A stretch of 64,000 nucleotides of DNA from Procambarus clarkii (GCF_040958095.1 NC_091230.1:6581926-6645925); one strand, 5' to 3'. Positions 33,612 through 46,720 are shown, counted from the stretch's first letter. Numbers and translations are program-made. The notes: generated by a model not told the origin, from the letters alone.

Positions 33612-34751
33612 TATGCAACTTGGGTTCGAGCCCATGAAGTGCAGTCTTATTGATTTTTAAAGTAACATAAGATATCGTTGCAGAATATTGTGGAACAGTA
33701 TTGTTGGAGGTATGTTTTGTGCACGGTTGTCACACTTAGGTACACACACACTGTATGAAAGAGGTATTTCATGGTAGATATGGGGAAATCTGTCTGGCTT
33801 TTTGTGGCTCCTAGCTTGTGGACATTGACACACTCATTGGTGAGGGGTGTCAGCTCAGCAGCAGGTGTCGTGGACACCAAGCCAGCATGCAACAGTGGTT
33901 GCAAGAGTGCACTCAGGATCTGCCTGAGGTGCAAGACACCACCTACCTGAGGGTAGAAGAAGCTTCTAGAAGTTACCTCAAGAGTGAGAGGTCTTATTGG
34001 ACGACACTGTAGTTGTCAAGGGTGTCATAGGAGTGTAGTCGTTATTACACAGTTGGATCTTAGTGGGAGGTCGCGCCACCAGAGTAGGATCCGAGTAGAC
34101 TTCTTTAGAAAAGGGAGTAATTCATCTGTAGTTAGACAGGTGATGGAATTTCTTTCCAGAGTGGGGACTGTACAATCCCAGGAAGAATTCATGGTAGTCA
34201 CTAGAGAGGTTGAGCAGAGGCTCCCGTTTGCAGAGGTGACAGCAAGGCCGAGTTCGAGCCTGAAGGTGAGAGCGCAGCAAGTCAATGCTGGCTCAAGTGC
34301 AGGTTGCAAGGAGGCAATCTCACACAGGGAAGGGAAGCCAAACCCACCCTAGTGCACTTAACCCGGTGACAAGGTATGAAGGTAAAGATGCCAAGCTTGG
34401 CAGTTCTGAGAAAGACGACTCGATGCATGCATACATCGATCGCCTTTTGAAGAAAGGCTGCCAATGCAAGATGGCAAAGGTCATTTTGGGCTGGTGATTT
34501 TCCATGGTTCAGATCCCCAGCAGCATAATGATTTTGTTCTTTAAGGATTGCCTTGGTAAAGGGTTATAGTAGATCTGCAGAGGGAATGCTGATCACATTC
34601 CAAGTTAAATCCAGGGAGAAATAAACAAGAGAGTTTGACAGATGTCAAACATTTCGCTTGAGTCTTTGTTAGAGTAGCGAGACCTAGGAGAAGCAAGGGA
34701 GGGACTCCAAGCTCAGTAGGGGACCATAGGTACTTGTAGAAGAAGGTTTTC

Positions 34752-34780
34752 TCCCAGATAGTTCAGTCGGTAGAGCAAGA
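34752..34780 (+). other. tRNA 5'-half-like sequence (D-arm / A-box)
   Basis: The word atagttcagtcggtagagca resembles the 5' D-arm region of tRNA-Lys and fits an RNA polymerase III A box (TAGTTCAGTCGG). No B box follows at tRNA distance, so it is not a tRNA gene. The same word recurs at 40506-40533. Confidence 0.6.
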
Positions 34781-35232
34781 CCGGCTGGTGTTGGGCAGTT
34801 GGACAGTGAGAGTGATCCTGTCAACTTGTTGCTAGGTCAGGTGGAGGACTGACAGTAAGTCCTTTGTAGGCTGAGGGGAGTGTAGAAGTGCTTCACCGGT
34901 AAGGCCACACCAAAGTGTTGCTCATGTGTCCAGTATGACACAGACCGAGGACGGAAATGGGAGGTTCAGTGATGGAAATGGTTGCGAGGTGTTGAACCGG
35001 CCAGGACCAGAGCTGGAGCCGAACATGTGCCACTCCAAGGTCGGGCAGCACCACCAGGGTGATCCGGTGATAGTGCACAGAGATCCTCAGGCCAGCGATG
35101 TATAGGAAACAGAGTTTCACACTCCACACTTGTTTAGCTAGTACACCTGTTGGGCAGGTGTGTGCAGAAAAACTAGCTGGTGTTTTGAATGTATTTTCCT
35201 TGCAGGAAAATATATTCTTTAGTGGGAGGTTG

Positions 35233-38200
35233 TGTGAGGGATCTAGATCCCTCAGCTAGTTTTCCTAGTTTCTAGATTAGGCTAGTCACTCTAGAAACTG
35301 AAGCTTTCAGAATAACATATGCTTGTTGGGTGTTGAATGAAAGCTTATGTTGAGGACTATCATTTGTGAGTAGTTAGAAGTCTGTGATTGCTCTGTAGAG
35401 AGAAATACAGAAATTTTCCTGTTTCTGTGAAGTAGGATGTGAGTTACTTGACTAAAAACCGTTAGAGGTGGGGGGGAGAGTGGAGTGAGGTTGCCTTAAC
35501 ATGGGAGACATCACGCCACTCTGTAGGCCTCACCCTCCTTGTGACGTCACAGGACGCCGGAGGGTGACGGAGGCCTGTGACTGGTTGAGGCACGAGGAGC
35601 CGTGCCGGCTTCAAGCTGATTGGTCTAGACAAGGTAGGGAGGAGGTAGGGGTATTTGAGTTTTCCTGCCCGCCAGGGAGTTTAGTTTGAATTGGGCGGCC
35701 AGGGGAGGAAGAAGTGTTTGGTGGGGGTAGCACGCCGGCCACCTCCAACTCCCCGTTAATCGCTTCTGTCGTCCAAATTACTCATCGATTGGCGCACTCC
35801 TGCCATCAGGGGTTGTGTCAAGGCCCAATTAAGTGAATTGGGGCCAAGGATTTACGGAAGAAACAGTAAAAAGCTAAGAGACAGTTGACTGTGTTCACCA
35901 ATGGGGCAGCTGGTGCCTCATGGTGTAACAGGTGGGTCGAGTATCCTGTCTAGTGGCAATGGAAAATGGGTGTTGGGCAGTGTAAGTGAGTGTGATATTA
36001 CAGGCCCATGTTGGACTTTGCATTCCGCCAGGCTGCGTCAGTGTGGGGACGCCGCCGGCCATTGTCACCCCAGTGTAGAACAAGGCAGGTTCTAGCTTGA
36101 TGTGGTTGTGATTCCAAAGCCGCGTGGGTACTCCTGTGGGCGGCAGCCTGCCAGCCCGTGGCCACCCGTGGCCACCCACCCAGGCCACCCGCGCGGCCAA
36201 ACCCTACCCCCACCCCGCCAGCCAGCTCAGCCGGTGGGGTGCTATGACGTCATGCGCTATCCGTGGCCACCCCAGGCCACCCAGCCGCCTGCCACCCAGC
36301 CGCCTGCCACCCAGCCGCCTGCCCGCGCGCCGGCCAAACCCCACCCCCCCTCTCTCAGCTCGGGAGGGGCGCTGTGGCCACATGCCTTGGCAACTTTCCC
36401 GGGACAGCCTAGGGCCACATCTTGTCAACGCATGAGGAGCAAGCAAGCTAAGTGTTGTCAGCTAGTGTGGTAGTAACTTGGGAAATGAGGAAAAATAAGG
36501 GAAAGAGGGCAGTAGAAATGAGTACTATTACAGTGTGATGGGTACCGGTAGAAATTCCCGGTAAGAGTTATCTCAGAGCCTCGCCAGGCTAGAGAAGCAG
36601 CTGAGTGACAGCTGTCAGTGGGATCCAGGTGTTTGAGAGGGGCGGTACCTGGAGATAGATATTATACACGGGACCACACTGTATGTATAGTAGACTGACT
36701 AGAGTATGTAACCAGTCAGTGTAGAGATTTACCATATAAGTGATCCAGCCTGTCGATTCTATATAATCGTTCAGACTGGATTAATGCCATAGAGTACCGT
36801 AAAATTATAATCATTAGAGGTAGGCAGGGATGTCAGTGGGGACCCCTGAAGTCTGTGTAGTTAGTTACATATTACTTGGTGATATAATTTTCATTGATTA
36901 TGTGAATGCCATTTCTATGTGTTCATTTGCATGTTTATGTACTGTGTTGTGTGGTAAGTCAGTAGGTGTGATTGCTGACTGATTGCCTAATGATGTCATT
37001 AGCATGTGGGGTATGCTGACGGCATCATTGTGTTGCAGGTTTTTGCAGTATTGTTACAGTTTATACGCTATTATTGCCCCAGGAACTGTGTTGAAGGTTT
37101 AAGGGACCTCTAGGATTATTCAGGGGAATTCACAGTACTTAATGAGAGCAGGCAATTGATGGGTTAATTGCCTGGCTGAGGTATGCGTGTGTTCACAGTA
37201 GTCCTTTGCAATCGGGTGCAAGAAAAGGAGGGGGGCAGTAATATTAGTATACTTTTGTGTGTTGCACAACCGTGTGTCATTATTGTGTGGGCACAGTAAT
37301 TAGCGAGTTGCAGTAGCCGCAACCATATGTGGGCAGTGCTTTTATGATGTTGCATGCCATTGTAGTGTGACCTATGTAACGCTGGGGTTACTTTGTTTCT
37401 TTAAGTTGTGTTGAGGACTTAAGGATTCAGTGAGTTAATAAAGTAAGGGGTAATTAACTGGATAAGGGGTGCACACTTAGTATTGTGGAGTGAGTGAGTG
37501 CTGTTATAAGAGAGAACAGTGTTGAGCTTGAATGAGATACGTCTCGGGAGCAATTAATTGTCCATGTGACAACTAATTGACCACTCTAGCTAATTATGTA
37601 ATTAGCCTTCTCATCATGAATTCACGTAGTGGGAGAGGTTCTGTCAGAGTCTGTCAGTATTTGTGTTAACGTAATATGCTCGAGACTAATTACCTTTCAG
37701 GGGTATAGCAATTAGTGGCTCAGGTTAATTAGTGGAGTAATTAACATTGGAGAGCTCCGGTGACTCGGTAAAGCGAGGTCATGGAGCTAGCATAAATCGT
37801 TGTATTAATCATATCCTGTCTGAGGACAGTGGATTATTGTCACACCTTGTTAATTAGGGTAATTAACTCCTTTCCCGTGAATTCACAGTGTTTGATGAGA
37901 CCTGCTTAGGCAGTGAGGAGTGAGACGTATTTATGGATGATTAATTATCGGTCCTGGTGACAGTTAATTAATTGCTCAGAAGTAATTAATGACCTAATTA
38001 GGGTAATTAACACTCACTAGTAATTTTTTGACACAGACTGTTGAGAAGCTACCAAGTTAGGGTAGGCTTAGTTAACGTAACTCAGTGGGGATGTAATTAG
38101 TGGTCCGTTTGACCTTAATTGAGAATTACTCACTGAATACTTGCAAGGAGTCAAGTGTGATGTAATATAAGTTGAGTTATTGTTAACAAGAGAGAGACAA

Positions 38201-39344
38201 GTGTTAAAGATTAACGTAGAGTATCATCATGTTGTTGTCTAGTGGGAGACAATTGTTTGTGATTACCATAGTACTTTGTTGCAGACTGCTGCGATCAGTC
38301 AATTAACGTAATTAATCACTTAAGGCAATTTCTTTTGGTTGTCGTCTGGTGACGAGAGTAGAGTCATCTAGGGATCTGTGGAGCTGTGTCCCAGAATCCC
38401 GCCTTGCCTGTCTTTGTTACTGTTTACAACAGGGCAACTTCTTGTTGGGAGTTGCAAAGAGTGTTCACACTGGGTTGTGATAGGGGGGAGTCACTGTTGG
38501 ACTACCCTCCTAGTTACGTGGGTCTCTCCTGGGGGGGGCGGGAGGACCCCTAAGTTTGTGATTATAGTAGCTGTCAGGGAAACCGAGACACAATTGATTG
38601 CCTGCTTGTGTCTTTGTCTTCAGTGGATATCCTTCATTTGTTCAGTTAGTTCATGATGTCAGCCCGAAGTGTCAGCAAGATGGAGCCTGCTGTCACTTCT
38701 CGAGGGGCTGTTGAATAGCTGTGTTGCAAATGCCACTTGATGTACAATAACGTAACCATTCGCTGTGGTGTAACTTAGTCTGTGATATTTTTCTTTGTTT
38801 TGCAATATTGCGTCATCAGTGGGCACACCTGTGTTCAGGTTAGTTCAGTATGCAGCCTCACAGCAAGGGTTGCTATTTAGCTGTTTGTTATCGTGCCTCT
38901 GGATTGACATTAACGTAACGTAAACTCGGTAATGTAGTAGTTAGTCTCTTGTTATTAATAAATTGTTATGATATAGAAAACGGTCTTTGATGTCAACCCT
39001 TCAACCATATTATTCCACCATATTTCTGCATATTATTAAATGTTGATGTGATCTTGATAAGGCGGCTGTTCTTGGGAATTCGAACTCCAATTCATAGCGC
39101 CACATAAAATATAAATATTTGATTGTGAGAACCCGTCGGTTACCCTTTATTAGTTTTAACGTCCTGTTTAACTAGGAGGAGCTAGCGGCCTATTGTGGAC
39201 AGGTTTTCACCCTTGGTGGTGGAGGCCTGGCGGTTTGTTCCCGCTTTTCCTTTTTTCTACTGGACTCATGCTTAACTGCCGTGAGCGGACTTTAAACTTG
39301 TAGTCCACCTCCTAAGGGAGGTACGCGTAGAGAAAAATCGCACA
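35233..39344 (+). repeat. LTR2 of the triple-LTR element (mosaic)
   Basis: 4112 bp. Its 5' part is LTR3-like at every diagnostic site up to 36809. Its 3' part is LTR1-like from 37043 on, apart from a few LTR1-private changes near 31688 and 31830. This is the pattern left by one crossover between a left and a right LTR. Confidence 0.92.
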
Positions 39345-40985
39345 GCTGGCGCCCAACGTGGGGCTATGCAACTTGGGTTCGAGCCCATGAAGTGCAGTCT
39401 TATTGATTTTTAAAGTAACATAAGATATCGTTGCAGAATATTGTGGAACAGTATTGTTGGAGGTATGTTTTGTGCACGGTTGTCACACTTAGGTACACAC
39501 ACACTGTATGAAAGAGGTATTTCATGGTAGATATGGGGAAATCTGTCTGGCTTTTTGTGGCTCCTAGCTTGTGGACATTGACACACTCATTGGTGAGGGG
39601 TGTCAGCTCAGCAGCAGGTGTCGTGGACACCAAGCCAGCATGCAACAGTGGTTGCAAGAGTGCACTCAGGATCTGCCTGAGGTGCAAGACACCACCTACC
39701 TGAGGGTAGAAGAAGCTTCTAGAAGTTACCTCAAGAGTGAGAGGTCTTATTGGACGACACTGTAGTTGTCAAGGGTGTCATAGGAGTGTAGTCGTTATTA
39801 CACAGTTGGATCTTAGTGGGAGGTCGCGCCACCAGAGTAGGATCCGAGTAGACTTCTTTAGAAAAGGGAGTAATTCATCTGTAGTTAGACAGGTGATGGA
39901 ATTTCTTTCCAGAGTGGGGACTGTACAATCCCAGGAAGAATTCATGGTAGTCACTAGAGAGGTTGAGCAGAGGCTCCCGTTTGCAGAGGTGACAGCAAGG
40001 CCGAGTTCGAGCCTGAAGGTGAGAGCACAGCAAGTCAATGCTGGCTCAAGTGCAGGTTGCAAGGAGGCAATCTCACACAGGGAAGGGAAGCCAAACCCAC
40101 CCTAGTGCACTTAACCCGGTGACAAGGTATGAAGGTAAAGATGCCAAGCTTGGCAGTTCTGAGAAAGACGACTCGATGCATGCATACATCGATCGCCTTT
40201 TGAAGAAAGGCTGCCAATGCAAGATGGCAAAGGTCATTTTGGGCTGGTGATTTTCCATGGTTCAGATCCCCAGCAGCATAATGATTTTGTTCTTTAAGGA
40301 TTGCCTTGGTAAAGGGTTATAGTAGATCTGCAGAGGGAATGCTGATCACATTCCAAGTTAAATCCAGGGAGAAATAAACAAGAGAGTTTGACAGATGTCA
40401 AACATTTCGCTTGAGTCTTTGTTAGAGTAGCGAGACCTAGGAGAAGCAAGGGAGGGACTCCAAGCTCAGTAGGGGACCATAGGTACTTGTAGAAGAAGGT
40501 TTTCTCCCAGATAGTTCAGTCGGTAGAGCAAGACCGGCTGGTGTTGGGCAGTTGGACAGTGAGAGTGATCCTGTCAACTTGTTGCTAGGTCAGGTGGAGG
40601 ACTGACAGTAAGTCCTTTGTAGGCTGAGGGGAGTGTAGAAGTGCTTCACCGGTAAGGCCACACCAAAGTGTTGCTCATGTGTCCAGTATGACACAGACCG
40701 AGGACGGAAATGGGAGGTTCAGTGATGGAAATGGTTGCGAGGTGTTGAACCGGCCAGGACCAGAGCTGGAGCCGAACATGTGCCACTCCAAGGTCGGGCA
40801 GCACCACCAGGGTGATCCGGTGATAGTGCACAGAGATCCTCAGGCCAGGGATGTATAGGAAACAGAGTTTCACACTCCACACTTGTTTAGCTAGTACACC
40901 TGTTGGGCAGGTGTGTGCAGAAAAACTAGCTGGTGTTTTGAATGTATTTTCCTTGCAGGAAAATATATTCTTTAGTGGGAGGTTG
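39345..40985 (+). other. Internal region 2 of the triple-LTR element
   Basis: Near-identical copy of 33592-35232 with the same signals: PBS 39347-39364, D-arm-like word 40506-40533, purine tract before LTR3. Non-coding. Confidence 0.85.
39347..39364 (+). promoter_or_regulatory. Primer-binding site complementary to tRNA-Lys, copy 2
   Basis: Same 18 bases as at 33594-33611, two bases after LTR2. Confidence 0.9.
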
Positions 40986-43900
40986 TGTGAGGGATCTAGA
41001 TCCCTCAGCTAGTTTTCCTAGTTTCTAGATTAGGCTAGTCACTCTAGAAACTGAAGCTTTCAGAATAACATATGCTTGTTGGGTGTTGAATGAAAGCTTA
41101 TGTTGAGGACTATCATTTGTGAGTAGTTAGAAGTCTGTGATTGCTCTGTAGAGAGAAATACAGAAATTTTCCTGTTTCTGTGAAGTAGGATGTGAGTTAC
41201 TTGACTAAAAACCGTTAGAGGTGGGGGGGAGAGTGGAGTGAGGTTGCCTTAACATGGGAGACATCACGCCACTCTGTAGGCCTCACCCTCCTTGTGACGT
41301 CACAGGACGCCGGAGGGTGACGGAGGCCTGTGACTGGTTGAGGCACGAGGAGCCGTGCCGGCTTCAAGCTGATTGGTCTAGACAAGGTAGGGAGGAGGTA
41401 GGGGTATTTGAGTTTTCCTGCCCGCCAGGGAGTTTAGTTTGAATTGGGCGGCCAGGGGAGGAAGAAGTGTTTGGTGGGGGTAGCACGCCGGCCACCTCCA
41501 ACTCCCCGTTAATCGCTTCTGTCGTCCAAATTACTCATCGATTGGCGCACTCCTGCCATCAGGGGTTGTGTCAAGGCCCAATTAAGTGAATTGGGGCCAA
41601 GGATTTACGGAAGAAACAGTAAAAAGCTAAGAGACAGTTGACTGTGTTCACCAATGGGGCAGCTGGTGCCTCATGGTGTAACAGGTGGGTCGAGTATCCT
41701 GTCTAGTGGCAATGGAAAATGGGTGTTGGGCAGTGTAAGTGAGTGTGATATTACAGGCCCATGTTGGACTTTGCATTCCGCCAGGCTGCGTCAGTGTGGG
41801 GACGCCGCCGGCCATTGTCACCCCAGTGTAGAACAAGGCAGGTTCTAGCTTGATGTGGTTGTGATTCCAAAGCCGCGTGGGTACTCCTGTGGGCGGCAGC
41901 CTGCCAGCCCGTGGCCACCCGTGGCCACCCACCCAGGCCACCCGCGCGGCCAAACCCTACCCCCACCCCGCCAGCCAGCTCAGCCGGTGGGGTGCTATGA
42001 CGTCATGCGCTATCCGTGGCCACCCCAGGCCACCCAGCCGCCTGCCACCCAGCCGCCTGCCACCCAGCCGCCTGCCCGCGCGCCGGCCAAACCCCACCCC
42101 CCCTCTCTCAGCTCGGGAGGGGCGCTGTGGCCACATGCCTTGGCAACTTTCCCGGGACAGCCTAGGGCCACATCTTGTCAACGCATGAGGAGCAAGCAAG
42201 CTAAGTGTTGTCAGCTAGTGTGGTAGTAACTTGGGAAATGAGGAAAAATAAGGGAAAGAGGGCAGTAGAAATGAGTACTATTACAGTGTGATGGGTACCG
42301 GTAGAAATTCCCGGTAAGAGTTATCTCAGAGCCTCGCCAGGCTAGAGAAGCAGCTGAGTGACAGCTGTCAGTGGGATCCAGGTGTTTGAGAGGGGCGGTA
42401 CCTGGAGATAGATATTATACACGGGACCACACTGTATGTATAGTAGACTGACTAGAGTATGTAACCAGTCAGTGTAGAGATTTACCATATAAGTGATCCA
42501 GCCTGTCGATTCTATATAATCGTTCAGACTGGATTAATGCCATAGAGTACCGTAAAATTATAATCATTAGAGGTAGGCAGGGATGTCAGTGGGGACCCCT
42601 GAAGTCTGTGTAGTTAGTTACATATTACTTGGTGATATAATTTTCATTGATTATGTGAATGCCATTTCTATGTGTTCATTTGCATGTTTATGTACTGTGT
42701 TGTGTGGTAAGTCAGTAGGTGTGATTGCTGACTGATTGCCTAATGATGTCATTAGCATGTGGGGTATGCTGACGGCATCATTGTGTTGCAGGTTTGTGCA
42801 GTATTGTTTCAGTTTATACGATATTATTGCCCCAGGAACTGTGTTGAGGGTTTAAGGGACCTCTAGGATTATTCAGGGGAATTCACAGTACTTAATGAGA
42901 GCAGGCAATTGATGGGTTAATTGCCTGGCTGAGGTATGTGTGTGTTCACAGTAGTCCTTTGCAATCGGGTGCAAGAAAAGGAGGGGGGCAGTAATATTAG
43001 TATACTTTTGTGTGTTGCACAACCGTGTGTCATTATTGTGTGGGCACAGTAATTAGCGAGTTGCAGTAGCCGCAACCATATGTGGGCAGTGCTTTTATGA
43101 TGTTGCATGCCATTGTAGTGTGACCTATGTAACGCTGGGGTTACTTTGTTTCTTTAAGTTGTGTTGAGGACTTATGGATTCAGTGAGTTAATTAAGTAAG
43201 GGGTAATTAACTGGATAAGGGGTGCACACTTAGTATTGTGGAGTGAGTGAGTGCTGTTATAAGAGAGAACAGTGTTGAGCTTGAATGAGATACGTCTCGG
43301 GAGCAATTAATTGTCCATGTGACAACTAATTGACCACTCTAGCTAATTATGTAATTAGCCTTCTCATCATGAATTCACGTAGTGGGAGAGGTTCTGTCAG
43401 AGTCTGTCAGTATTTGTGTTAACGTAATATGCTCGAGACTAATTACCTTTCAGGGGTATAGCAATTAGTGGCTCAGGTTAATTAGTGGAGTAATTAACAT
43501 TGGAGAGCTCCGGTGACTCGGTAAAGCGAGGTCATGGAGCTAGCATAAATCGTTGTATTAATCATATCCTGTCTGAGGACAGTGGATTATTGGCACATCT
43601 TGTTAATTAGGGTAATTAACTCCTTTCCCGTGAATTCACAGTGTTTGATGAGACCTGCTTAGGCAGTGCTGAGTGAGACGTATTTATGGATGATTAATTG
43701 TCGGTCCTGGTGACAGTTAATTAATTGCTCAGAAGTAATTAGTGACCTAATTAGGGTAATTAACACTCACTAGTAATTTTTTGACACAGACTGTTGAGAA
43801 GCTACCAAGTTAGGGTAGGCTTAGTTAACGTAACTCAATGGGGATGTAATTAGTGGTCCGTTTGACCTTAATTGAGAATTACTCACTGAATACTTGCAAG

Positions 43901-45097
43901 GAGTCAAGTGTGATGTAATATAAGTTGAGTTATTGTTAACAAGAGAGAGACAAGTGTTAAAGATTAACGTAGAGTATCATCATGTTGTTGTCTAGTGGGA
44001 GACAATTGTTTGTGATTACCATAGTACTTTGTTGCTGACTGCTGCGATCAGTCAATTAACGTAATTAATCACTTAAGGCAATTTCTTTTGGTTGTCGTCT
44101 GGTGACGAGAGTAGAGTCATCTAGGGATCTGTAGAGCTGTGTCCCAGAATCCCGCCTTGCCTGTCTTTGTTACTGTTTACAACAGGGCAACTTCTTGTTG
44201 GGAGTTGCAAAGAGTGTTCACACTGGGTTGTGATAGGGGGGAGTCACTGTTGGACTACCCTCCTAGTTACGTGGGTCTCTCCTGGGGGGGCGGGAGGACC
44301 CCTAAGTTTGTGATTATAGTAGCTGTCAGGGAAACCGAGACACAATTGATTGCCTGCTTGTGTCTTTGTCTTCAGTGGATATCCTTCATTTGTTCAGTTA
44401 GTTCATGTTGTCAGCCCGAAGTGTCAGCAAGATGGAGCCTGCTGTCACTTCTCGAGGGGCTGTTGAATAGCTGTGTTGCAAATGCCACTTGATGTACAAT
44501 AACGTAACCATTCGCTGTGGTGTAACTTAGTCTGTGATATTTTTCTTTGTTTTGCAATATTGCGTCATCAGTGGGCACACCTGTGTTCAGGTTAGTTCAG
44601 TATGCAGCCGCACAGCAAGGGTTGCTATTTAGCTGTTTGTTATCGTGCCACTGGATGGACATTAACGTAACGTAAACTCGGTAATGTAGTAGTTAGTCTC
44701 TTGTTATTAATAAATTGTTATGATATAGAAAACGGTCTTTGATGTCAACCCTTCAACCATATTATTCCACCATATTTCTGCATATTATTAAATGTTGATG
44801 TGATCTTGATAAGGCGGCTGTTCTTGGGAATTCGAATTCCAATTCATAGCGCCACATCAAATATAAATATTTGATTGTGAGAACCCGTCGGTTACCCTTT
44901 ATTAGTTTTAACGTCCTGTTTAACTAGGAGGAGCCAGCGGCCTATTGTGGACAGGTTTTCACCCTTGGTGGTGGAGGCCTGGCGGTTTGCTCCCGCTTTT
45001 CCTTTTTTTCTACTGGACTCATGCTTAACTGCCGTGAGCGGACTTTAGACTTGTAGTCCACCTCCTAAGGGAGGTAGGCGTAGAGAAAAATCTCACA
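40986..45097 (+). repeat. LTR3 of the triple-LTR element
   Basis: 4112 bp. The 5' half equals LTR2. The 3' half has about 20 differences from LTR1/LTR2, for example near 42795, 42848, 42939, 43592, 43669 and 44036. Ends ...TCTCACA and is followed by the CCCTC duplication rather than a PBS, so it is the true right end. Confidence 0.92.
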
Positions 45098-45102
45098 CCC
45101 TC
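45098..45102. repeat. Target-site duplication CCCTC, right copy
   Basis: Matches 29508-29512 exactly. Confidence 0.9.
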
Positions 45103-46720
45103 ATTTGTCTGTTAGAAAAAAATTTCATCCATGTCAGAAGTCTCCTTGTCACCGAACCAACATGTTCCATTTTCCAGAACAGCCTCTTGAGTGGGACTAT
45201 GAAAAGCCTTGTTAAGGTCCAGATAGACACAGTCAACCCACATGTTAATTAATGATAGCACATTAATTCGATGGGAATGCTCAACTCAGTTGCACATTCT
45301 TGCAGCACCCAAGGTGAAACTCCATCATGTCCAACAGCTTTATTTCTTCCTAGCCCTATGATTAATTTTTCCACTGCATCTTGAGATACCTCCATGTATT
45401 CTATGGCGTGTTCTGGAATTGGTATTTGGTCTGGATCTCTGAAATTCTCATTTGGTCTGGATCTCTGAAATTCTCATTTTGTACAAATACACTCTGTTAA
45501 TTTAGTATTTCACACAATTCTTTTTCATTCTCAGTAGTCCTGTTCCCAGTTCTCAATCTCTGGATTTTATCTTATACATGCAGCTTGCTGTTAATGAATT
45601 TATAGAAAGGGCCTGGATCTGTTATACATCTGTTCCCTATACCTTTCTCAAAGTTCCTTTCTGCTTCTCTTCTCACTGTTGTACAATTGTTTCTTGCTTG
45701 ATTGTAATGTTGGTATGTTTGCGGGTTAGTTCTCTTTTGATATTAAACTCATTTTCTTGTCTTGTCCTCTCTTGCCCTCTCACAATTTATATTGAACCAA
45801 TCCTATTTTCTGGTCCTGCATATCTGTTTTGAATGTTTGTGTGCTTTCGTCGTATACTTCCCCAAATTTGGCATTCATCTCATTTACTTCCTTGCCTAGC
45901 TCTGCCTAGATGAGTCTGTCAAACTCATTAAAAAATGTTAAAAATTCCCCCAGTGTCCTCTCTTGAAATCGAGTTTATCAACAGTTGCAATGTCCCAATT
46001 ATTTTCCAGATTATATCGCAAAGTATATCTAATTTCCAAAAGAACATGATCACTATTTTCCAAGGGAGGAAAGTTTATTGGATGTCAAATATCTATTCTA
46101 CTTTCCTGGTGAATATTAGATCCAGAATTGATGGAACATTCTCTTCCTTCATTCTTGTGCCTTGCTTGACATGTGGATACATGAATGTCTCCAGAATGAG
46201 GGTTACAAATCTGCCTGTCCAAATGTCCTCCGTGCTTGCTTCATAGGCCTCCCAGTATATTGCTTTCAAGTTGATGTCCCCCAGTACCAACAAATGTGAT
46301 TTATCTCTATCTGTTTTTACTATAATTTCTCTCATGACCATTATGAGGCCCTCTTGTTACTCATCTAATTCCTCCTTTGACCCTGTGTTACTTGCTGATG
46401 GGCTGTAAGCATTTACTATTATCAGTTTATCATCCTGACTCCAAACCTGCAAAGTCAATGTGTAAATTAGTATGTTTCCGATTATTAACTCTATTACCTT
46501 CACGTGTTCTTTCGCCAGCACAGACACTCCTCCCCCATTCCTAGTTTTCCTGTTACGTCTCCAAACTGACTACTCACTTCGGGCCACCTCATTTAAAATA
46601 TTTTCTTCATGTTTCGTCTCTGTTAGTGCGACAATGTCTATGGCCTTAAGCTGAATCATATCTTCTAGCGCCAATATTTGTTATCTCACTCCATCTATGT
46701 TGGTATACAACTTTCAGGAA
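45103..46720 (-). pseudogene. LINE-B, endonuclease and N-terminal RT part of ORF2
   Basis: Minus-strand continuation of the LINE-B RT beyond the 15.6-kb insertion. The APE-type endonuclease is visible in pieces: DIVALTETKHEENIL (about 46650-46600), a NAYSPSAS segment (about 46410) and LLVLGDINLKAIYWEAYEAS with SILDLIFTRKVE (46341-46093). A DHVLLEIRYNL segment follows (about 46050-46010). RT domain starts include KAVGHDGVSPWVLQECATEL (about 45370-45300), then a YLDLNKAFHSPTQEAV-like piece (about 45230-45180). A deletion appears to have removed RT motifs between them. A direct repeat of ggtctggatctctgaaattctcattt lies at 45429-45479. Stops throughout. Confidence 0.75.

Larger units (their letters stand above)
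33592..35232 (+). other. Internal region 1 of the triple-LTR element
   Basis: 1641 bp; no frame longer than 122 residues, and none with a gag, protease or RT motif. It differs from internal region 2 at only two sites I could find (34267 g/a and 35095 c/g). Contains the PBS (33594-33611), a T-arm-like word (33622-33633) and a tRNA D-arm-like word (34752-34780). A purine tract lies at 35222-35230. Confidence 0.85.
29513..45097 (+). mobile_element. Triple-LTR, non-coding LTR retrotransposon (LARD-like)
   Basis: Structure LTR1 (29513-33591), internal 1 (33592-35232), LTR2 (35233-39344), internal 2 (39345-40985), LTR3 (40986-45097). The LTRs are 4079, 4112 and 4112 bp; each internal region is 1641 bp. 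A primer-binding site for tRNA-Lys follows LTR1 and LTR2, and a purine-rich tract (agtgggagg) precedes LTR2 and LTR3. There is no gag or pol. Large LTRs, a short non-coding interior, LTR signals and a 5-bp TSD define a non-autonomous element like plant LARDs. A tRNA-Lys primer fits a Ty3/gypsy-type partner, but that is inference. The extra LTR-internal unit is best explained by unequal recombination between LTRs. Confidence 0.9.

Noticed and set aside
33984-34352. 122-residue frame in the interior of the triple-LTR element as a residual gag
   Set aside because: No knuckle, capsid or protease motif. Its conservation between copies reflects recent duplication rather than selection.
29791-42226. 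Sets of small open frames repeated two or three times, such as 29791-29979, 35501-35689 and 41254-41442
   Set aside because: They lie in the GC-rich part of the LTRs, have no domain character and recur only because the LTR is repeated.
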